Source of the DNA: Holophagales bacterium
Lineage (GTDB): Bacteria; Acidobacteriota; Thermoanaerobaculia; Multivoradales; Multivoraceae
Length of the DNA: 63,154 nt
Direction of reading: 5' to 3'
Assembly: GCA_009837885.1 (NCBI GenBank)
Contig: VXSP01000017.1
Location: 1-63,154 of the forward strand
Shown: positions 27,001-34,250 of the stretch, in pieces
Position numbering within the stretch: position 1 is the stretch's first letter
Layout of the letters: the number at the start of each line of letters is the position of its first letter
The notes under the pieces: model-generated
What the model saw: the letters and a program-made list of their open reading frames with translations, nothing else
Database searches by the model: none
What the model was told of the DNA's origin: nothing
Made by a program: the position numbers and the translations under genes

Positions 27001-27874
27001 CGGAACCCCCGAGGTTGCGGTAGGCGTCGGAGGTGTCAGGGGTCCGCACCAGCACCCCGGGAGCCGGCGTCCCGTTTGGAGCGCGGACGCGTAGACGCAC
27101 ACCCGGGTCACGCTCCAGCCGGAAAGACGAACGTCCGGACGCCGACTTGCCCTCGCCTCGTACGAAACCGGGCGCGGAAACAACGAGGACGGCGTCTTCC
27201 GTTGGCAATCGGAAGCGCGCGATTCCCTCCGCATCGGTCTGAGAGACGGACCGGTAGAAGGCGGGCAGGATCTGCTGCTCCTGCGGTGGCGAGTAGGTCC
27301 CGGCCTGCAGGTCGCGGAACTGACGAGTCAGGCGTCCCAGATAGCTCGGTGAAACCCACACGGTGGGATCCGCGACGACCTGGGCCCCCTCGACCGGCTG
27401 TCCGGCCGGGTCCAGCACCCGCACTGCGACGGGATGGAGGTTGGGCAGCTCGACGGTTTCCGCGATTTGAGATCCCTTGAGCGGCACCAGACTCCCATAG
27501 ACCAGGGGCGAGGCGAGGCGGGGCTCGGCTCCGGCCGCCGGAGGACGAAACTCCAGCAGGTAGGGGCCGGGTCGCGGCGCTGAGAGCGAGTAGGACCCGT
27601 CCGGCCCCGAACGGCTGTGGTCCGAAGCCTCGGGCAGGGCGTCGGCCTGCCCCAGAAGAAAGAGATCGACCTGGTACTCGCTCGGGTAGGGCCTCAGCAC
27701 GACCTCCACGCCGGCGACGGGCGAGCCGCGTTCGTCGACCACCGTGCCGGACACGGTGTCTCGCTCCTCGGCGACTGGCTGGGAAGCAAGAGGGCCGGCG
27801 GCCAGCGCGGCGAGGCCGAGCAGGAGCCAGGGGCGGGGCATCCCTGTGGTCAACCGGATCGCCGGGAGCGGCAT
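24083..27874 (-). CDS. giant secreted carboxypeptidase-regulatory-like repeat protein, copy B
   Basis: This 1263-residue protein has a signal peptide. The Met at residue 12 (start at 27841, MPRPWLLLGLAALAAGPLAS) matches the position of the second Met in copy C and may be the true start. I count about 13 modules, opening for example with VSGTVVDERGSPVAGVEVVL, IPGRVVDTVSGLPIHGAAIW, IRGVVTDASGAAIEGATIRA, VLGTVVNTEGDAVAGADVAL and LSGTVRSYQGTPLALATVEA. The last half is very close to copy C, down to long shared phrases such as GFFERGLRLSGQV-type and PDFSGSQYQSIDLQTDLEG segments. It is the middle gene of three in line, 43 bases after copy C. Confidence 0.8.
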   Translation of the reverse strand: MPLPAIRLTTGMPRPWLLLGLAALAAGPLASQPVAEERDTVSGTVVDERGSPVAGVEVVLRPYPSEYQVDLFLLGQADALPEASDHSRSGPDGSYSLSAPRPGPYLLEFRPPAAGAEPRLASPLVYGSLVPLKGSQIAETVELPNLHPVAVRVLDPAGQPVEGAQVVADPTVWVSPSYLGRLTRQFRDLQAGTYSPPQEQQILPAFYRSVSQTDAEGIARFRLPTEDAVLVVSAPGFVRGEGKSASGRSSFRLERDPGVRLRVRAPNGTPAPGVLVRTPDTSDAYRNLGGSDLLQALGTPGALGAPGAPVAITDASGEAVVARSAAHRTTWELEGPGHALARVSVAAPATEEAAVQEQVVDVRLESPRRIPGRVVDTVSGLPIHGAAIWEQTSPGRHAYSGPTGAFDLNTPPERSATRLQVAAGGYLTGQTDIAASEDPNPAETQIGLTPESPIRGVVTDASGAAIEGATIRARPRDARASLDSPFGSRPATSAADGSFRVEEVVYGHAYRLIGQASGYANTVFDLPPLEPGVASEPVHLVLTAGRRVLGTVVNTEGDAVAGADVALLWPLDQSDFRSPFDVPAAAVTTSEEGMFAFPAVAAGGYELRLRHPEYADRPPAKIDVPDGASDLDLGDLTVVSGGTIHGIVADADGEPVAGASIQARGRRQVGGITRTATTDGDGRFRLDGLSTDLVDLGVRGAGYPLLVRTGVRVNSESPVRIELLNGGVVTGRVVDAGGNGAASVPVRLRIERDYRSGGSPLLWGPQDMFPRRVTDSEGRFRFDELAPGAWSAEARKGTEAAKVEAFELGAGAEREIELVLGTPDRLTVIVTTPLGEPVAGAQIRLESPGERLPSGYGRTDVSGRSVVDITPGPAIVKVSHDELRDESRQLQLEPGNNEVHFRLRLGVELSGTVRSYQGTPLALATVEAETEYSFNAESHRTNTVSDQNGTFRITGLEPRRYILTARSTGYADGGPDEAIEIGDSAVDGIEIVLEPEASIVGAVTGLSPADLSQVQVYARKGPRSRDATRDTDGSFSVRGIGPGTWQVRAVKGDWERTVEQTVTIEPGMTEVFVELPFERGLRLSGQVFEEGAPLGGTRLSVGGVSVRTDREGRFTLEGLEPGPNQVVIRRPDFSGSQYQSIDLQTDLEGVRIELEPAAATVAGVVVDAETSQPLDYASLMAADAATIGAIAGGGDTGRPLVGVSSVLTQAGRFKLDLRANADYLWVTLDGYESAQVPLNIAPGEHREGLVIRLQPAHPDAQDQ

Positions 27875-27917
27875 TTCGGGAGTCTATGGGTTGACCGGGC
27901 CGCGGCGCAGCGTATGG

Positions 27918-30900
27918 CTACCGATCGGGAGCGTCGGGAGGCGCCGGCTGCAGCCGGATCACCAGCCCTTCGACGTGTTCGCCCGGCGTGATGTTCAGAG
28001 GAATCTGAACGTCCTCGTAGCCGTCGTGAGTGATCCACAGGCGGTCGGCGTTCGCACCCAGCTCGAGCGTGAACTGGCCTGCGGCTTCACTGAGAACAGA
28101 GCTGGCTCCGACGAGTAGACCGCCTCCCCCGCCCGCGGCGATCGCGCCGATCGTCGCGGCGTCGGCGGCCATCAGGCTGACCCAGTCGAGTGGGTGGCCG
28201 GTCTCGGCGTCGACGACGATGCCGGTGAGGGTCGCCGCGGCCGATTCCATCTGAATGCGGACGCCTTCGAGGTCCGTCTGCAGATCGATCGACTGGTACT
28301 GCGTGCCACTGAAGTCCGGCCGGCGGATGACCACCTGATTCGGGCCGGGCATGAGCCCTTCCAGCGCGAAGCGGCCTTCCCGGTCGGTCCTCGTGGACTG
28401 TTCCCCAACCGACAAACGCGCTCCGCTCAATGGCGCACCGCCTTCGTGGACCTGCCCGGACAGGCGCAGCCCGCGCTCGAACGGCAACTCGACGAAGACT
28501 TCGGCCGTACCCCGTTCGATCGTCACGCTGCGTTCGACCGTCCTCTCCCGATCGCCCTTTCTCGCTTCGATGTGCCATGTCCCCGGGCCGATTCCCCGTA
28601 CCGAGAAGTTCCCCTCGGTGTCCCTCGTGGCGTCGCGGAGACGGGGCCCCTTCCACGCGGTAACCCGCACCTGGTTGAGGTCGGAAGGCGACAGCCCGGT
28701 TACGGCGGCGACGATCGAGGCTTCCGGCTCCAGCACGATCTCGATGCCTTCTACGGCGTCGTCGCGGATCTCGATCGGGTCTTCCGGACCGCCGTCCGCG
28801 TAGCCGGGCGCGCGCGCCGTGAGGATGTAGGGGCGGGGTTCGAGGCCAGTGAGGCGAAAGGCGCCGTTCCAGTCGGAGACGGTGTTTGTGCTGTGCCACT
28901 CCACGTCGGAGGAGTAGTCGGTTTCGGCCGCCACGGTCGCCAGGGGCAACGGAGTGCCTTGGTACGAGCGCACCGTGCCGCGGAGCTCCAGACCGCGCCG
29001 AAGCTCGAACCGAACCTCGTTGTCGCCCGGCTCGAGCCGCACTTGCCGCGACTCGTCGCGGAGTGTCTCGTGGCTGACCGTGACCGTTACGGTTTCGGGC
29101 GTGATGTCGATCACCGCCCGTCCGCTGCCGTCCGTTTCTCCGTAGCTGGTCGAGAAAGGCTCTCCTGGTGCTTCCACGTCAATCTGCGCGTCGGCCACCG
29201 GCTCGCCGACGTCCGTCACGACGGTGACGATCAGCCGGTCCCTGGTCCGCAGGACGAGTTCGATCCCCCGTTCTCCGCCGGGAATCAACTCGATCCCGTC
29301 TAGCTTCGCCCCCTCCGGTCCCCTGCTTGCCTCGGCCGACCAGGTGCCGGCCGCGAGACCGTCGAACCGGAACCGGCCGTCCCGGTCCGTCACCTGCTCG
29401 GGGAGCGTGTCGACGGCGTCCCACAGGCGTGGGTCGACATCGCTGCTGTAGTCGACTTCGAACCAAAGGTAGACGGGAACGCCGGCAGCACCGCTACCAC
29501 CGTTGTCGAGGACGCGGCCGGCAATGGAGGCACCGGGTCTGAGTTCGATCAGGACCGGGTCGGCGTGGTCGACGCGTATGTTCGGCTCGACGTGGGCTGG
29601 GTAGCCGCTAGCCTCGACGCCAAGGTCGGCGAGAACCGAGGAGAATCCTCTGAGCCGGAATCGGCCTTCCGCGTCGGTTGTGGCCGTTCTGGTCGGGGCT
29701 TCGTACCGATCTCGTTCGTGGGCCTGAATGGTCGCGCGGCTGACCGGCGCTCCACCGGGGTCCGTGACGATGCCGTGGATCGCTCCGCCGGCTGCGAGCG
29801 TGAGATCGCCGAGATCGAAGTCCGACTCGCCGGCCGGGATCTCGACGCGGGAGGGCGGCCGATGGGCGTAGTCGGCGTGGCTGACGAGGAGTTCGTAGGC
29901 GCCTGGTCCGGTGTCGGGGAGTGCGAAGACGCCCCGACCGTCGGTTGCGGCGGCTCCGGCCGGGACTTCGAGCCCGGACCGGAAGTCGGACTGATCGAGA
30001 GTCCAGAGCAGCGAGACCTGAGCCTCGGCCACCGAGTCTCCGTCGGAATCGACGACCGAGCCGAGGACGCGCCTGCCCTTACTCAGGACGAGATGAACGG
30101 GGTCGACGGGAATGCCCGGTTCAAAAGGAGGCAGGTCGAGGACGGTAGGAGCGTAGCCCGCCGCTCGCGCGGTCAAACGGTGCGTTTGTCCGTACAGGAC
30201 CTCCTCCACCCGGAAAGAGCCGTCGGAGCCTGAAATGGCCGGAGTGGATGAGAACGAGAAGCTGGGCGGGACGTCGGCGCCGCGAGGTTCGGCCCGGATG
30301 CTGGTGCCGGCAACGGGTTGATGGGCGTCGTCCGTGACCAGGCCCCGGATCGGTGCTGAAGGCGTCAGCCCGATCCGCACTTCTTCCCGGTTGGACAGGT
30401 CCGCAGAGTTGATGTCGATTTGTTCGGGAAGGAAACCGGTTGCCGTCGCCTGCAGATACACCGATCGACTGGTGGGACGGGTGCTCAGGTCGAAGGCGCC
30501 GTTGGCGTTGCTGAACACGTGGTGACCGGGGAAGGACTGGACCCAAATCGCTGCGCTTTGGATCGGCAGGCCCGACGCTGCGTCGACGATGCGGCCTGGA
30601 ATCCGGACGGGCTCCTCGAGTCGCACGTCGATGACGTGCTCTCGTTGCTGCGACTCGCCCGGAATCGCCGCCGGGAGGGAAACCCGGGCGAATGCACCGT
30701 CGGCTGCTTCGACTTCCAGGGCGGTCTCCGCGCCAGGGGTCCGGCCGATGACCGCTTCGCCATTGCGGTCGGTGATGGCCAAGGGCGTGTCGAAGCCGGC
30801 GAGGGCGCCTGGCGTGCCGAGAGTCGCCAGGGCGTCCGAGGTATCGGCATTCATGGCTCTCTCGCGAGCGCTCTCGGTCCGGATGAGTACACCGGGCGCG

Positions 30901-31715
30901 GGGGCGCCGGTTGGATCGCGGACGCGCAGTCGGACACCCCGGTCTCGCTCCAGCCCCATCGCGGCGCGGCCGGATCGCGTCCTGTCCTTGCCGAGGACGA
31001 ATCCGCTCGCCGAGACGACGACGGTTGCCTCCGCGGTCGGCATTGCGATGCGCGCGATTCCCTCTGCATCGGTGCGAGACGAGCCGGGATGGTGGGTTGG
31101 CAGAATGAACTGAGCCGACGGACGAGAGTAGTTCCCCGAGTTCAGTTCACGAGCCATCCGGTTGAGAACGCCAAGGGTGCGACGCGGGAACCAGATGCTG
31201 GGGTTTGCCACGACCAGTGCTCCCTCGATTGGCTGATTGTCCGCATCGAGCACCCGGACGGCGATGAGATGGCGATCGGGCACATCGATCGCGTTCGAGA
31301 CCTGCGCACCCTTGAGTGGGAGCAGCTCGCCGTGCATCAGCGGGATGGCGTCACCCGGCTCGTTCGGCGGCGTCGAGCGCCCGAACTCCAGGCGGTAGGG
31401 ACCGGCCGCGGGCGCCGAGAGGAAGAAGGCACCGTCCGCGTCGGAGCGGACCCGATCGACCGCTTCCGGCAGCGCGTCCGAGTGGCCGAGAACGTACAGA
31501 TCCGCTTCGAAGGCGCTCGGATACGGTCGCAGAACGACCTCGATGTCGGCGGCGGGAGCGCCGCGTTCGTCGACAACGGCGCCGAGGATCGTGCTGGGCG
31601 AGTGGGCGGGCTGGGCGGCGAGGGGGCCGGCGGCGAGTCCGACGAGGCCGGCTACGCCGAGGCACAGCAGTAGCTGGGGCATGTCCGAGTGCAACCCGCA
31701 CCGGCGACAGGTCAT
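27918..31715 (-). CDS. giant secreted carboxypeptidase-regulatory-like repeat protein, copy C
   Basis: This 1265-residue protein is the first of the three giant genes in the direction of transcription. Its first ATG (31715) overlaps the amidase stop as ATGA, which supports coupled translation. A second ATG at 31682 (MPQLLLCLGVAGLVGLAAG) gives a neater signal peptide like that of copy B. About 13 transthyretin-like modules follow, from LGAVVDERGAPAADIEVVLR to LTGIVVDAETGHPLDWVSLM. The C-terminal module holds DRLWITHDGYEDVQIPLNIT, matched in B and A. No enzyme signature is visible. Secretion and a structural or ligand-binding role are inferred from the module type. Confidence 0.8.
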   Translation of the reverse strand: MTCRRCGLHSDMPQLLLCLGVAGLVGLAAGPLAAQPAHSPSTILGAVVDERGAPAADIEVVLRPYPSAFEADLYVLGHSDALPEAVDRVRSDADGAFFLSAPAAGPYRLEFGRSTPPNEPGDAIPLMHGELLPLKGAQVSNAIDVPDRHLIAVRVLDADNQPIEGALVVANPSIWFPRRTLGVLNRMARELNSGNYSRPSAQFILPTHHPGSSRTDAEGIARIAMPTAEATVVVSASGFVLGKDRTRSGRAAMGLERDRGVRLRVRDPTGAPAPGVLIRTESARERAMNADTSDALATLGTPGALAGFDTPLAITDRNGEAVIGRTPGAETALEVEAADGAFARVSLPAAIPGESQQREHVIDVRLEEPVRIPGRIVDAASGLPIQSAAIWVQSFPGHHVFSNANGAFDLSTRPTSRSVYLQATATGFLPEQIDINSADLSNREEVRIGLTPSAPIRGLVTDDAHQPVAGTSIRAEPRGADVPPSFSFSSTPAISGSDGSFRVEEVLYGQTHRLTARAAGYAPTVLDLPPFEPGIPVDPVHLVLSKGRRVLGSVVDSDGDSVAEAQVSLLWTLDQSDFRSGLEVPAGAAATDGRGVFALPDTGPGAYELLVSHADYAHRPPSRVEIPAGESDFDLGDLTLAAGGAIHGIVTDPGGAPVSRATIQAHERDRYEAPTRTATTDAEGRFRLRGFSSVLADLGVEASGYPAHVEPNIRVDHADPVLIELRPGASIAGRVLDNGGSGAAGVPVYLWFEVDYSSDVDPRLWDAVDTLPEQVTDRDGRFRFDGLAAGTWSAEASRGPEGAKLDGIELIPGGERGIELVLRTRDRLIVTVVTDVGEPVADAQIDVEAPGEPFSTSYGETDGSGRAVIDITPETVTVTVSHETLRDESRQVRLEPGDNEVRFELRRGLELRGTVRSYQGTPLPLATVAAETDYSSDVEWHSTNTVSDWNGAFRLTGLEPRPYILTARAPGYADGGPEDPIEIRDDAVEGIEIVLEPEASIVAAVTGLSPSDLNQVRVTAWKGPRLRDATRDTEGNFSVRGIGPGTWHIEARKGDRERTVERSVTIERGTAEVFVELPFERGLRLSGQVHEGGAPLSGARLSVGEQSTRTDREGRFALEGLMPGPNQVVIRRPDFSGTQYQSIDLQTDLEGVRIQMESAAATLTGIVVDAETGHPLDWVSLMAADAATIGAIAAGGGGGLLVGASSVLSEAAGQFTLELGANADRLWITHDGYEDVQIPLNITPGEHVEGLVIRLQPAPPDAPDR

Positions 31716-33178
31716 TCCGGGGTTCCGGCCTCGAAAGCGGCCGCGATGCCGAGCGTGATTCGATCGCTGCCCCGGGAAGTCACGATCTGCAGGCCTACCG
31801 GCAGACCGGACGGTCCGACGCCACCCGGCACTGAGATCGCCGGACAGCCGGTCACGGTGATCGAGTAGCAGGAGGCCATCCAGTCCGTGTAGCTCGTCAT
31901 CGGCTGACCTTCGATCTCCGCGGGGTAGGGCTGGTCGACGTCGAAGGGCAGCACCTGGACTGTCGGCAGCAGCAGGGCGTCGTAGTGCTCGAAGAACTCG
32001 ACCACGCGGCAGTGGAGGCGGGTGCGCTCCGCCTGAGCGGTCGCGATGTCCGGGCCGGTGAGCGCCAGACCGCGTTCGATCTCCTCGATCACGGTGTCCT
32101 TCATCTGGTCGCGGTGCCCGGGGAACAGCGGCCCCAGCTTGTCGGCGAACAGGTTGGCGCGCAGGGTGCGGAAGATGTTGCCGGCGCCCGACAGGTCGGG
32201 CGCGGCTTCCTCGACCTCGGCGCCCAGGTCCCGGAACACCGGCAGGGCCGCTTCGCAGACCTCGACGACCTCCCGTTCGACCGGGTAGCGGCCGAGGTTG
32301 GGAGTCCAGGCGAGGCGCAGTTCGCGGAGGTCGAGCGGCTCTACCGGGTGGAAGGGCCTGGAGGGACGGCCGAGCGAGATCGGATCCCGCGGGTCCGGTC
32401 CGGCGATCACCGAGAAGAAGAGCGCCGCGTCGGCGACGTTTCTTCCCATCGGCCCGAGCACGGCGAGATCGTCCCAGCCCTGCTCGGGCGGCACCCGGGG
32501 CACGCGCCCCGGTGTCGGCCGGAAGCCGACCACGCCGCAGAAACTGGCCGGGTTGCGGAGCGAGCCGCCGAGGTCGCTACCGTCGGCGATGGGAAGCATG
32601 CGGCTCGCGAGCGCGGCAGCCGCACCGCCGCTCGAACCGCCGCAGGTGCGGGCGGGATCCCAGGGATTGCGTGTCTTGCCGAAGACGGGGTTGAAGGTCT
32701 GCGACCCGGCGCCGAACTCAGGCGTGTTCGTCTTGCCGATGACGACGGCCCCCGCGTCGCGGATCCGATCGACGATCAGGGCGTCGAAGTCGGGGACGTT
32801 GTCCGCGAAGATCGGCGAGCCGAAGGTGGTGCGGATGTCCTTCGTCGGTACCAGGTCCTTGACCGCGGTTGGCAGGCCGAACAGCGGCTTCGCGGCGGCG
32901 GCTTCCGGATCGCGGCGACGCAGGTCGTCGGCGGCCCGCGCCTGCTCGAACGCGTGGTCGCGGTCGAGGGTGCAGATCGCGTTGAGCTCGGGGTTGCGCC
33001 GGTCGATCCAGTCGAGGTGCGTTTCCAGAACCTCGCCCGCCGAGACCTCGCCGCGTGCCAGAAGCCCGGCGAGGTCGACGGCGGTGCGGGAGCACAGGTC
33101 GGGGGCCCCGGATGCGGGCCAGAAGGCCCGCGCACCCAGAGCATCGCCGGCGGCATGGCTGCCAGGCCTTGCTGTCAT
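31712..33178 (-). CDS. amidase signature family enzyme
   Basis: The amidase domain shows the Gly-Ser-rich signature ARTCGGSSGGAAAALASRM followed by PIADGSDLGGSLRNPASFCG. The catalytic triad can be read as Lys in TAVKDLV, Ser in GGSSGG and Ser in DLGGSLR. I take the ATG at 33178 as the start, giving 488 residues and a 37-base gap after the hydrolase gene. A GTG at 33247 would add 23 unremarkable residues and overlap that gene. The enzyme hydrolyses an amide bond. The substrate is unpredictable and could be an aryl or acyl amide. Its stop overlaps the start of copy C of the giant proteins as ATGA. Confidence 0.88.
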   Translation of the reverse strand: MTARPGSHAAGDALGARAFWPASGAPDLCSRTAVDLAGLLARGEVSAGEVLETHLDWIDRRNPELNAICTLDRDHAFEQARAADDLRRRDPEAAAAKPLFGLPTAVKDLVPTKDIRTTFGSPIFADNVPDFDALIVDRIRDAGAVVIGKTNTPEFGAGSQTFNPVFGKTRNPWDPARTCGGSSGGAAAALASRMLPIADGSDLGGSLRNPASFCGVVGFRPTPGRVPRVPPEQGWDDLAVLGPMGRNVADAALFFSVIAGPDPRDPISLGRPSRPFHPVEPLDLRELRLAWTPNLGRYPVEREVVEVCEAALPVFRDLGAEVEEAAPDLSGAGNIFRTLRANLFADKLGPLFPGHRDQMKDTVIEEIERGLALTGPDIATAQAERTRLHCRVVEFFEHYDALLLPTVQVLPFDVDQPYPAEIEGQPMTSYTDWMASCYSITVTGCPAISVPGGVGPSGLPVGLQIVTSRGSDRITLGIAAAFEAGTPE

Positions 33179-33215
33179 CGAGGCGATAGCGCTCGCGTCC
33201 CTGAGGCTCTCCTCG

Positions 33216-34196
33216 TCACTCGGCGCCGGTGCTCGCGCCGCCTCCACCTGTCACATGCTCGGCGAGGAAGGCGCGGATGACCCGGAAGATCTCCTGCTGC
33301 TCGTCGGGCGTGAAGTTGCCATGTCCCTTGCCCGGCACGGTGTGGATCTTGTTCACGACGCCTGCCTTGTCCAGCTTGGCGTGCAGGTCGAGGGCGTGCT
33401 GGTAGGGCACGATGTTGTCAACGTCGCCGTGGATCGTCAGGATCGGCGGCAGTCCGGACCGGACGTAGGTGAGCGGCGACACGCGCTTGGCGAGTTCCAT
33501 GCGGTCGCTGCGGGAGCCCATCCAGGCGACCGCATAGCTCTTCGCGTTGACGCCCTCGAGCAGGTCGCCGACGTCGGTGATCCCGAACCAGTTGACGATG
33601 GCGGCGACCGGCATTTCGTACTCGTCGGCGGCGGCCCAGCCCGGACGGTCCGCGTCGCGGCCCGGGCAGAGCCGGTCGAGACCGGCGGAGGCCGGCAGCA
33701 TGCCCGTCGTCAGCGACAGGTGACCGCCGGCCGAGGCGCCGGTGACGACCAGGCGGGAGGTGTCGATGTTGTAGTCCTCGGCGTTCTCGTAGACCCAGCG
33801 CAGCGCACAGCGGCAGTCCTCGACGGCGCCGGGCGCGAGGGCGTTCCGGCCCAACCTGTACTCGACGTTGACCACCGCCCAGCCCATCTCGAGATAGGGG
33901 AGTGCCCGCAGCACGCTGGACTCCTTGGTGCCGCCGACCCAGCCGCCGCCGTGGATGTAGATCAGGGTGGGCACCGGGCCCTGGCCGCGTGGGGTCATCA
34001 CGTCCAGCTTGGACTCATAGCCGTCAGCCGTCAGGTAGGTGATGTTCGGAGCGACGCGGTAGCGGCTCATGATGTCGACCGTCACCGACTCGCCATCCTG
34101 AGCGAAGGCGGGGACCGATGGCGTGAAGAGCAGAGCGCCGATGGCGATGGCCGCCGCGACCGCGGCGCTGCGCGAGGTTCGGCTGAGTCGAGTCAC
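33216..34196 (-). CDS. exported alpha/beta hydrolase (acetylesterase-like)
   Basis: This 326-residue protein starts at a GTG with GGGAGG a short distance upstream and has a signal peptide ending AFAQ (residue 33). The hydrolase fold shows the oxyanion HGGG (82-85), the nucleophile elbow GASAG with Ser155, an acid in HGDVDNIVPY and the catalytic His in GKGHGNF. The HGGG and GASAG pair is typical of the BD-FAE and hormone-sensitive-lipase-like esterases, which often remove acetyl or feruloyl groups from carbohydrates. It lies between a CoA-transferase and an amidase in the same probable operon. Confidence 0.86.
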   Translation of the reverse strand: MTRLSRTSRSAAVAAAIAIGALLFTPSVPAFAQDGESVTVDIMSRYRVAPNITYLTADGYESKLDVMTPRGQGPVPTLIYIHGGGWVGGTKESSVLRALPYLEMGWAVVNVEYRLGRNALAPGAVEDCRCALRWVYENAEDYNIDTSRLVVTGASAGGHLSLTTGMLPASAGLDRLCPGRDADRPGWAAADEYEMPVAAIVNWFGITDVGDLLEGVNAKSYAVAWMGSRSDRMELAKRVSPLTYVRSGLPPILTIHGDVDNIVPYQHALDLHAKLDKAGVVNKIHTVPGKGHGNFTPDEQQEIFRVIRAFLAEHVTGGGGASTGAE

Positions 34197-34250
34197 TGTG
34201 GACCTCCCTTGTTGGATCGGGATTCTGTTGATGAGGACGAAGTGTAGCGA

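Larger units (their letters stand above)
20394..31715 (-). repeat. tandem triplication of giant repeat-protein genes
   Basis: Three consecutive genes of about 3.7-3.8 kb share module order, spacing phrases and end sequences. Copies B and C remain similar at DNA level, most clearly in their 3' halves. For example, the stretches around 24430-24510 and 28260-28340 differ by only a few bases. Copy A is more distant. The order of divergence suggests an older duplication giving A and a B/C ancestor, then a more recent one giving B and C. Gene conversion between B and C could also explain their similarity. Confidence 0.7.
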
